Shown piece by piece: positions 45,613 through 52,802 of a stretch of DNA of 64,000 nt; positions within the stretch are counted from its first letter, which is position 1; each line of letters opens with the position of its first letter. Origin of the DNA: G965240365 sp965240365 (lineage in GTDB: Bacteria; Pseudomonadota; Gammaproteobacteria; Eutrophobiales; Eutrophobiaceae); NCBI GenBank assembly GCA_965240365.1, contig OZ251218.1:1798001-1862000 (forward strand), written 5' to 3'. The notes under the pieces are model-generated. The model made no database searches. It was given only the letters and a program-made list of their open reading frames with translations, and was not told the DNA's origin. A program made the translations under genes and the position numbers.

Positions 45613-46542
45613 CTATGCTGAAGGTTTGCCGTCCTTGCCGAAGGTCTGTTTGGCGATCTCGCCGATCCCGGCCAGCGCGCCGATCACATTGCCGGCCTCC
45701 AGCGGCATCAGCACCACTTTCTGGTTGGGCGATGCCGCGATATCCCTGAGGGCCTCGACATATTTGGTGGCGACAAAGTAATTGACGGCCTGAATATCGC
45801 CCGAGGCAATGGCCTCGGACACGTCCGTGGTGGCCTTCGCCTCGGCCTGGGCCAGCCGTTCTCTGGCCTCGGCGTCCCGAAATGCGGATTCCCTGCGGCC
45901 TTCCGCTTCCAGGATCATACTCTGTTTCTCGCCGTCCGCCTTGAGTATCTCCGCCTGCTTCTGGCCGTCCGCCTCCAGAATGGCCGCGCGCTTGTCGCGC
46001 TCCGCCTTCATCTGCCGGGCCATGGCATCCACCAGATCTTTGGGCGGCGAAATATCCTTGATCTCAATGCGCGTGACCTTGACTCCCCAGGGGCCGGTCG
46101 CTTCGTCCACGACCTGCAACAAACGCGCGTTGATTGTATCACGCTGGGACAATAATTCATCCAGATCCAGGGACCCCATGACCGTGCGGATATTGGTCAT
46201 GATTAAATTTAAAATGGCCCGGGTCAGATTGTTCACTTCATAGGCGGCCTGGGCGGCGTTCAGGACCTGGAAAAAAACCACGCCGTCCACCTTGACCATC
46301 GCATTGTCCTTGGTGATCACATCCTGGGACGGGACATCGACCACCGTTTCCATCATATTCATTTTCGCGCCGATCTTGTCAAACACCGGGATAATGAAAT
46401 TGAGACCCGGACGCAGGGTGCGCCGGTACTCGCCGAAACGCTCCACGGTGTATTCAAAACCCTGCGGGACCGTCTTCACCATCATGAAGAATCCCACCAC
46501 GACAAACAGCAATACACCAAAGGTAAACACGAAACTGCTCAT
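45613..46542 (-). CDS. SPFH/stomatin-like membrane protein
   Basis: 309 residues: an N-terminal membrane helix (residues 5-22), a Band-7/SPFH domain (TVPQGFEYTVERFGEYRRTLRPGL, GVKVTRIEIKDISPP) and a long helical region with EADGQKQAEILKADGEKQ coiled-coil repeats. QmcA/stomatin-type scaffold for inner-membrane quality control; the adjacent NfeD is its usual partner. Confidence 0.92.
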   Translation of the reverse strand: MSSFVFTFGVLLFVVVGFFMMVKTVPQGFEYTVERFGEYRRTLRPGLNFIIPVFDKIGAKMNMMETVVDVPSQDVITKDNAMVKVDGVVFFQVLNAAQAAYEVNNLTRAILNLIMTNIRTVMGSLDLDELLSQRDTINARLLQVVDEATGPWGVKVTRIEIKDISPPKDLVDAMARQMKAERDKRAAILEADGQKQAEILKADGEKQSMILEAEGRRESAFRDAEARERLAQAEAKATTDVSEAIASGDIQAVNYFVATKYVEALRDIAASPNQKVVLMPLEAGNVIGALAGIGEIAKQTFGKDGKPSA

Positions 46543-46582
46543 AGCCTTACTCCTTACTGAATTTGTGAATTTGCGTTATTTT

Positions 46583-46602
46583 ATAAGGAAGCGCTTCCAT
46601 AA
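46583..46602. repeat. MITE tip-to-tip footprint
   Basis: ATAA, GGAAGC, GCTTCC, ATAA: both tips of the MITE and its target duplication, with the entire interior missing. It abuts full copy F. Confidence 0.6.
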
Positions 46603-46764
46603 GGAAATTCTGATTCAATCAGAGTTTCCTGCGGTACAGGGACGTGCCGCCCCAGAATCAATAACTTGGCAATGACGTAAGTCATTGATTTTGAAGCAGA
46701 GTGAAAATCGCATTTTCACTCTGCGCGCCCTGAGAAATCCAGGATGGATTTATTCAGGGCTTCC
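46603..46764 (-). repeat. Hairpin MITE, copy F
   Basis: Flanked by ATAA on both sides. One hairpin arm is enlarged by about 13 bp through a partial duplication of the ATCAATGAC motif. The rest of 46543-46893 has a REP fragment and no gene. Confidence 0.85.
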
Positions 46765-46893
46765 ATAAAACACCGCGTTAAGGCGTAAGCATAACGCAGA
46801 TCGCGGCTCGCTTTAAGGCGGCGCTGAAAAAGCGGCCCTTCCCTGATCCCGGCGAAAGCCGGGATCCGGTAGTTTAAACCACGGCCTCCGGCC

Positions 46894-47736
46894 TCAGGCG
46901 CCGGCCTGTAACAAAATATTGTCAATCAGGCGGGCCTTGCCGAGCCAGGCCGCCGCCAGTATGACAAGTCTTTGATTTTCAGGCTTTTTTAATGTTTGGG
47001 CATCACAGATATTGTAGTAATCGGGGCGGAACCCGCGGCCCTTTAAGTACGCCAGCGCCTCTTTTTCAAGTCTCTCATAATCCCTTTCCCCCTGTTTGAT
47101 GGCGGCCGCGGTTTGCCGCAGGCATTGATAAAGTCCGGGCGCGGCGGCCCGTTCCCGTTGGTTCAGGTAATGGTTGCGGGAACTCAGCGCCAGCCCGTCC
47201 TGCTCGCGCACGGTGGGATGGCCCATGACCTCAACGGGCAGCTTGAGGCTGCCGGTGAGACAGCGGATCACTAATAATTGTTGATAATCCTTTTCGCCGA
47301 ATATGGCAATATGCGGCCGGATGATGTTAAACAGCTTTAACACGACCGTGGCCACCCCCTTGAAGTGGCCGGGCCGGTATTGGCCGCAATAGATCGAATC
47401 CAGGGCGGGCGCCGTGACCTCGGCCTCCGGCCCGCCCCGGCTGTAGATCTCCTCGACCGGGGGGATGAAGGCCAGATCCACGGCATATTGCCGCAGCAAC
47501 GCCGCATCGCTGTCCGGCGTGCGCGGATAGCCCGCAAAATCCTCATTTTCGGCAAACTGGGCCGGGTTCACAAAGATGCTGACAACCACATGGTCGGCGC
47601 GCTTTTTCGCGGCCTCGATCAAGGCCAGATGGCCATCATGCAGATTGCCCATGGTCGGCACCAGCGCTATCCTGCCCGCCGGGCCGAGGCTATGCAGGGC
47701 GTTGCGGGCGGCCGTGACGGTGGTGACGGTTTGCAT
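46894..47736 (-). CDS. panC: Pantothenate synthetase
   Basis: ATP-dependent ligation of pantoate and beta-alanine. Signatures: ALVPTMGNLHDGHLALI, SIFVNPAQF, FGEKDYQQLLVI and SSRNHYL (HxGH-type nucleotidyl transfer in DGH). 280 residues. Last gene of the pcnB-folK-dNK-panC run; panB, often adjacent, is not present. Confidence 0.96.
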   Translation of the reverse strand: MQTVTTVTAARNALHSLGPAGRIALVPTMGNLHDGHLALIEAAKKRADHVVVSIFVNPAQFAENEDFAGYPRTPDSDAALLRQYAVDLAFIPPVEEIYSRGGPEAEVTAPALDSIYCGQYRPGHFKGVATVVLKLFNIIRPHIAIFGEKDYQQLLVIRCLTGSLKLPVEVMGHPTVREQDGLALSSRNHYLNQRERAAAPGLYQCLRQTAAAIKQGERDYERLEKEALAYLKGRGFRPDYYNICDAQTLKKPENQRLVILAAAWLGKARLIDNILLQAGA

Positions 47737-47747
47737 GGTTCTGCGGA

Positions 47748-48395
47748 TCAGGATTCGACCGGATTAAAATAATGCCGGCCCGGCGGCAGGCGGCGGATAT
47801 GCGCCAGCAGTAATTCATAATGGCGGTCGTTTTTGGACAGATCAAAGTCATCCGTGTTGACGATCAAGAGCGGCGAACTGGTGTAATGATAAAAAAACTC
47901 GATATAGGCATCGGCTATCCGGCCGAGATAGCTTCGCTTGAGCGGCCGTTCATAGTCGTGCCCGCGTTTGATGACCCGCTCCATCAAAATATCAGGCGGC
48001 GCCTGCAAATAGATGACCAGATCGGGCGCCGGCGCGTCCAGCGTCAGGCGTTCATAAACCTGATGGTATAAGGCCAGTTCGTCATCATCCAGCGTGGCCC
48101 GGGCAAACAGCTTGTCTTTGTCGATCAAAAAATCGGCCACCTGGACCACCGGCTTAAACAGATCCGTCTGGCGCAGGCTTTCAAGCTGCCGCGCGCGCTG
48201 AAATAAAAAGAACAACTGCGTGGGCAACGCGGCCGCCTTCGGGTCGGCATAAAAGCGCGGCAAAAAAGGATTTTCCGCGGCCAGTTCCAGCATCAGCGAG
48301 GTCTCAAAGGTCCTGGCCAGGCGTTTGGCCAGCGTGGTCTTGCCGACCCCGATCGGGCCTTCGACCACGATATAATCCGGGTGATCCTGCTTCAT
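47748..48395 (-). CDS. Deoxynucleoside kinase family protein
   Basis: P-loop kinase of 215 residues: GPIGVGKTTLAKRLA, then the ENPFLPRFY segment, and a lid with RGHDYERP. Similar proteins sit between folK and panB/panC in many gammaproteobacteria; nucleoside salvage is the predicted role. Overlaps folK by 4 bp. Confidence 0.88.
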   Translation of the reverse strand: MKQDHPDYIVVEGPIGVGKTTLAKRLARTFETSLMLELAAENPFLPRFYADPKAAALPTQLFFLFQRARQLESLRQTDLFKPVVQVADFLIDKDKLFARATLDDDELALYHQVYERLTLDAPAPDLVIYLQAPPDILMERVIKRGHDYERPLKRSYLGRIADAYIEFFYHYTSSPLLIVNTDDFDLSKNDRHYELLLAHIRRLPPGRHYFNPVES

Positions 48396-48871
48396 GCCAT
48401 GCGTTCCAGGGCGCCACGGTCGCTGTCTGCAAGGTAGCCGTTGATCCCGCCCCGGCCGGGGATTTCACAATTGGCCTGAATCTCGGCCAGCGGCACCAAT
48501 ACAAAGGCGCGCTTTAACAACTCCGGGTGCGGCACATTCAGGCGTTCATTATTAATGATTTCGCCGCCGTACAGCAACAGATCCAGATCCAGGGTGCGCG
48601 GCCCCCAGCGCCGCCGGCGCACCCGCCCGTGCCGGTCTTCAATGGCCTGTAACCGGTCCAGCAGGGCCAGCGGCCCGAGCCCGGTCTCAAGCTCGGCCAC
48701 GGCATTGATAAAATCCGCCTGATCCGGCGGGCCGACCGGCTTGCTTTTGTAGAGTGAAGATTGCTGCTTGAGCGAAGTGGCGGGGAGTTCGGCCAGGTCC
48801 GCGAGGGCCGAGACGATATGCTGTACGGGGGAATCCAGATTGCTCCCGAGGCCGATATAAACGCGGGTCAT
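48392..48871 (-). CDS. folK: Hydroxymethyl-dihydropterin pyrophosphokinase
   Basis: Pyrophosphorylates the pterin that FolP uses. Signatures: YIGLGSNLDSP at the start and RRRRWGPRTLDLDLLLYG. 159 residues. Overlaps pcnB by 4 bp and the kinase gene by 4 bp, so the operon is tightly coupled. Confidence 0.95.
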   Translation of the reverse strand: MTRVYIGLGSNLDSPVQHIVSALADLAELPATSLKQQSSLYKSKPVGPPDQADFINAVAELETGLGPLALLDRLQAIEDRHGRVRRRRWGPRTLDLDLLLYGGEIINNERLNVPHPELLKRAFVLVPLAEIQANCEIPGRGGINGYLADSDRGALERMA

Positions 48872-50199
48872 GAATCCTTGCGGGCGCTTTTTCTGCGCTT
48901 TGGGCGGTGTCTTCTGGCGCGCGGTTTATGATATTCGGATTTGCTCCGGCCCTTTACCGCCAGCGGTTCCTTTAGCTGCGCCTCGGTCCAGTAATCCACC
49001 AGTTCCTGCAAGGGTTCGCCCGCCTGGGCGCGCAGCAACAGCAGATCATAAGCCGCCCGGAAACGCGGATGGCTCAATACCCTGAGCGGTTGCCTCGTGG
49101 TGCGTTTCAGGCGCGCCTGCAAGCCCCAGATATCGCGCATCATGTGAGTAAGGCGGCGCGGCGCGGCCGTGCTTGAGATCTGTCTTGAGATAACCGTATC
49201 GCCGGCCAGATGCACGGCCTCCATTTCCGGCAGGCCATGCTCAAGATGCTGATTAACCTCCACCCGGAGCGCCTCCCATAACAATACCGCCAGCAAAAAG
49301 CCCGGCGCGATTGAATTGCCCTCGGCAAGGCGCTGATCGGCGCTCTTCAGGGCCGCCGTGATAAAGCGCTGCGGCCGCGCTTCCGCGCGGTTATTGAGCA
49401 ACTGATCGGTCTGCGGAAAAAGATACTTGAACAGATCGTAATGCCGCAACAACTCAAAGCTCTGCAAGGCGGCCCCGCCGGTAAATAATTTAAGCGTCTC
49501 CTCAAACAGGCGCGCCGCCGGGATTTCCCTGAGCAGGCCGGCATATTCATTGAACGGTTGCTCCGCGTCGGGATGGATCCGCAAGCCCAGCTTGGCGGCA
49601 AAGCGGACCGCGCGCAGGATTCTGACGGGGTCTTCGACATAACGCTGCACCGGGTCGCCGATCAGCTTGAGTTGGCCCGACTCCAGATCCCGGACGCCGC
49701 CGACATAATCAACGATGGAAAAATCGGCAATATTATAAAACAGCGCGTTGACCGTAAAATCGCGGCGCCAGACATCATCATCAATATCCCCGTAAACGTT
49801 ATCGCGGATGATGCGGCCATCCTTGCTGTGGCCCTCGCCCTGATCGGAGACATGATGCGGGGCGCGAAACGTGGAGACCTCGATAATCTCGGCGCCGAAA
49901 CGGATATGAGCCAGGCGGAAACGGCGGCCGATCAGACGGCAATTACGAAATAACTCCCGGATTTGCTCCGGCCGCGCGTCCGTAACCACATCAAAGTCCT
50001 TCGGCGCCCGCCCAAGCAGAATATCACGCACCCCGCCGCCCACCAGATAAGCCTTATAGCCGGCGTTTTTCAGGCGATACAGCACCTTCAAGGCGTTATC
50101 GCTGATCGACGAACGCGAAACCGGGTGCTGATCACGCGGGATGATGGTCGGCTTGATCTTGAGCGCCGCGATATTATCCAGAGTTTTTGAAACAGTCAT
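48868..50199 (-). CDS. pcnB: Poly(A) polymerase I
   Basis: Adds 3' poly(A) tails that promote RNA decay. Nucleotidyltransferase core: AYLVGGGVRDILLG, then PKDFDVVTDA, RRDFTVNALFYN and VEDPVRILRAVRFAAKLG; the basic tail (HKPRARRHRPKRRKS) is typical of PcnB rather than CCA-adding enzymes. First gene of its operon; the CRISPR array begins 75 bp upstream. Confidence 0.94.
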   Translation of the reverse strand: MTVSKTLDNIAALKIKPTIIPRDQHPVSRSSISDNALKVLYRLKNAGYKAYLVGGGVRDILLGRAPKDFDVVTDARPEQIRELFRNCRLIGRRFRLAHIRFGAEIIEVSTFRAPHHVSDQGEGHSKDGRIIRDNVYGDIDDDVWRRDFTVNALFYNIADFSIVDYVGGVRDLESGQLKLIGDPVQRYVEDPVRILRAVRFAAKLGLRIHPDAEQPFNEYAGLLREIPAARLFEETLKLFTGGAALQSFELLRHYDLFKYLFPQTDQLLNNRAEARPQRFITAALKSADQRLAEGNSIAPGFLLAVLLWEALRVEVNQHLEHGLPEMEAVHLAGDTVISRQISSTAAPRRLTHMMRDIWGLQARLKRTTRQPLRVLSHPRFRAAYDLLLLRAQAGEPLQELVDYWTEAQLKEPLAVKGRSKSEYHKPRARRHRPKRRKSARKDS

Positions 50200-50273
50200 T
50201 GATAGATATTCACAGATAGTAAGAAGGCGGGAATTCTACAGCTTGTCCGCGTAAAAAAGAAGGTAAAGATCTG

Positions 50274-51232
50274 ACTTAAAGGATTGGAAATTTGACAGGC
50301 TGTCTCAACCGCCTCGGGTCTCCGGGGCAGGGGGAAATTTACAAGGGTAGAAATTTAGCCGGCTGTCTCGACCAGGATCCAACCGGCCACGTTATCAAGG
50401 TCTCGACGCTTAAACGAAGCGCGCCGCCCAACCATCTACAAAAGTAGAAATTTAGCCGGCTGTCTCGACCGGCCGAACGCGAGGCCAAGAAGGAAGATCT
50501 ACAAAAGTAGAAATTTAGCCGGCTGTCTCGACAAACAGGCAGACGAAGCCTGGAGTATGGATCTACAAAAGTAGAAATTTAGCCGGCTGTCTCGACATGC
50601 CGTGTATCAACGCGGCGAAAGACATCTACAAAAGTAGAAATTTAGCCGGCTGTCTCGACCGAAATTACGAATAACGATGAAATGGCATCTACAAAAGTAG
50701 AAATTTAGCCGGCTGTCTCGACATCCGGACAATCTGGGCATCGATCAATTTATCTACAAAAGTAGAAATTTAGCCGGCTGTCTCGACCTCCGTAATCTCA
50801 TCGCCTGGCACGTAAATCTACAAAAGTAGAAATTTAGCCGGCTGTCTCGACGCTTTCCATGATGCAATGATCCAAGTAGATCTACAAAAGTAGAAATTTA
50901 GCCGGCTGTCTCGACCTCCATAAATAAGAGATTATTCTCTTATATCTACAAAAGTAGAAATTTAGCCGGCTGTCTCGACACCCCTGAGTGGCTTGCTGCT
51001 CGGGCATCTACAAAAGTAGAAATTTAGCCGGCTGTCTCGACACTGGCAGGAAAAGTGATGGAAACAGAATCTACAAAAGTAGAAATTTAGCCGGCTGTCT
51101 CGACAGGTCAAGAATCGGAAAACGGAAATCAAATCTACAAAAGTAGAAATTTAGCCGGCTGTCTCGACCAGTATTAGCAGTCTACGTTTTTATGTAATCT
51201 ACAAAAGTAGAAATTTAGCCGGCTGTCTCGAC
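50274..51232 (-). CRISPR. Type V-A CRISPR array, 36-bp repeats, 15 spacers
   Basis: Thirteen identical 36-bp repeats run from 50434-50469 to 51197-51232, with spacers of 26-29 bp. On the minus strand each repeat ends in AATTTCTACTTTTGTAGAT, the Cas12a pseudoknot handle, so transcription is leftward and the leader is on the right. At the old end, 50337-50372 has 3 changes, a repeat at 50400-50407 is reduced to 8 bp, and 50274-50309 is degenerate (25/36). The spacer at 50916-50943 is a perfect 7-bp hairpin. Confidence 0.98.
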
Positions 51233-51398
51233 AGCCGATGACCGGTTTCAGGCCATTTTCGGGCTGTTTTGGCCCGTTTAAGGTGAAATTTTCGTGTATT
51301 TCCCATAAATTTGATGCCGATCCAGCAGCCTGAGCGGAAATATAGCCATTAAGACGGAGGTTTGCAAGCGTCCTTTTCGAGCGGGTACGGAGATGTTC
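51233..51398 (-). promoter_or_regulatory. CRISPR leader with sigma-70-like promoter
   Basis: On the minus strand TTGCAA (51367-51362) and TATATT (51344-51339) are separated by exactly 17 nt, about 100 nt before the first repeat. Between them and the array are AT-rich tracts. This promoter would produce the pre-crRNA used by both effectors. Confidence 0.7.
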
Positions 51399-51671
51399 TC
51401 AAACAAAGATAATATCGTCGTCCATGTGTCCGGCATGGCCATAGGTAAACTGTTTACACTGCTTACTTAGCCTGAAAATGATAACGCTGTCTGATTCCGA
51501 GAATTTACCGGCAAAGTCCTGCTCTACGCCGGAAAGGATGATATCCAGCATCCGGTCGCTGTTTTTGATTTTGAATACCGAGAGTTGCAGGCGATACCCG
51601 TATTGGGACAAAAATCGTGAAAACTTCGTCCGCAGTTTGGTGTCGCTGATGTCGTAGGATACGATTAACAT
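51399..51671 (-). CDS. cas2: CRISPR integrase subunit Cas2
   Basis: 90-residue Cas2 with the N-terminal MLIVSYDISD strand, RFLSQYGYRLQLSVFKIKN and a C-terminal beta strand. Pairs with Cas1 to insert new spacers. The ATG at 51671 has AAAGG 7 nt upstream and follows the cas1 stop by 4 bp; the longer frame overlaps cas1. Typical for type V-A. Confidence 0.93.
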   Translation of the reverse strand: MLIVSYDISDTKLRTKFSRFLSQYGYRLQLSVFKIKNSDRMLDIILSGVEQDFAGKFSESDSVIIFRLSKQCKQFTYGHAGHMDDDIIFV

Positions 51672-51675
51672 GATT

Positions 51676-52638
51676 TTACCTTTTTTGTGAAGTGTTGCCG
51701 ATATCAAATACGGGATAGTGGTCGATGGGGTTCTGGCGCATAAAATTGCGATACCAGGACTGCACATAGAGAAACATATCGGTCTTGTGTTTCATCAATG
51801 CCTCCAGAAATATCCGCGTGTATTTTTTGTTATGTTTGAAGGGCAAAATATAGCGATGCCGCTGCTTTTCAAAGTCCTTCTCGTTTACCTGTTTCAGGCC
51901 ATAGGCGCGTTTCAGGGCCTGATCAATAATACAGCGAAAAGGCTCAACCAGGTCGCAGACTAGTGATTTGCGCTGAAAGAAAAGGGTGTGATAGACGCCT
52001 TTATATACATCGAATCCATACAGCCGCAAAAGGCATTCCATCAGATTAAACAGATAGGTGTAGCCTATATCCAGCAGCAGATTGGGGATATCGTGCTTTA
52101 TACGCGGTTTGCGGCCGTTCCAGGCCATATTGCCAAAATAGGCCCGAAAGTACTCCTGGGCGCTTTTGCCTTCCAGCCCGAGCAAAACCTGACGGTCGGT
52201 AGCTTGGGGCGCTTGTTGCAGATAGGTCGATATACGCGCTATGGCGGCCCGCTCTTCATTGGTTTTATTGCGGATGCTCATCAGCAGCGAGCGCTGGTTG
52301 AGGATCTTGTTGTGTACGATTTTACGCGCGAGTTCTGCGCCGCAGCTTGCCGTGTACTGCCTTTCCCGCAACAGAAAATTACCGGAAGTCTCGGCATTGA
52401 GCACCTCGTACACGCGCATATATAGACGGGTTCCGATTTTCACCGTATGGCGCTTTCCCGGTCTCGCCATCATAAAACTATGCTGATGGCGATTCAGGCA
52501 GTATAATACAGCGAAAAAATGACGGAAAGCGGCTGTCCGGGTTCCAATATATATGAGATAAACAGGTCTGCCCAGTGCAGACAGGCGGAAGCCGGAATCC
52601 ATAAGGGCGGGGTCAGGGAGTGAAATATTCGTTGTCAT
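51676..52638 (-). CDS. cas1: CRISPR integrase Cas1, N-terminus abnormal
   Basis: Spacer integrase. The alpha-domain is good: ELARKIVHNKILNQRSLL, then the catalytic Glu in NLMECLLRLYGF, the His in GVYH and the acidic pair in CDLVEPFR. But the first 38 or so codons lie in REP-like repeat sequence (52530-52640), and the expected beta-strand domain is shortened, with recognisable sequence starting near FFAVLYCLNRH. An internal ATG is also possible. No cas4 is present. Integration competence is doubtful. Confidence 0.85.
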   Translation of the reverse strand: MTTNISLPDPALMDSGFRLSALGRPVYLIYIGTRTAAFRHFFAVLYCLNRHQHSFMMARPGKRHTVKIGTRLYMRVYEVLNAETSGNFLLRERQYTASCGAELARKIVHNKILNQRSLLMSIRNKTNEERAAIARISTYLQQAPQATDRQVLLGLEGKSAQEYFRAYFGNMAWNGRKPRIKHDIPNLLLDIGYTYLFNLMECLLRLYGFDVYKGVYHTLFFQRKSLVCDLVEPFRCIIDQALKRAYGLKQVNEKDFEKQRHRYILPFKHNKKYTRIFLEALMKHKTDMFLYVQSWYRNFMRQNPIDHYPVFDIGNTSQKR

Positions 52639-52680
52639 TCCGGTCTGCCTGCTGCCGGCCTGTAACAGGCAGGTCAGTCA
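52560..52680. repeat. REP repeat over the cas1 5' end
   Basis: CCGGAATCC, TTGTCATTCCGG and CTGCCTGCTGCCGGCCTG/CAGGCAGG pieces of the dispersed family lie across the annotated start of cas1 and in the cas1-cas12a gap. Confidence 0.7.
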
Positions 52681-52731
52681 GAAAAATCTCACTTCTGTCT
52701 GAACCTGTATAAATGCAAAGCCAGCCAGCCA

Positions 52732-52745
52732 GGGTTACGTAACCC
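52732..52745. promoter_or_regulatory. 14-bp palindrome upstream of cas12a
   Basis: GGGTTACGTAACCC is a perfect palindrome extended by AGCC/GGCT after a 1-base bulge. It lies 57 bp before the cas12a start and may be an operator; no regulator gene is adjacent except the two orphan antitoxins. Confidence 0.45.
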
Positions 52746-52802
52746 GGCTGCGATCAGCTTTTTTAGCATAAGAGCGCCGGTTCAACCTGTGCTCAGGAGA
52801 AA

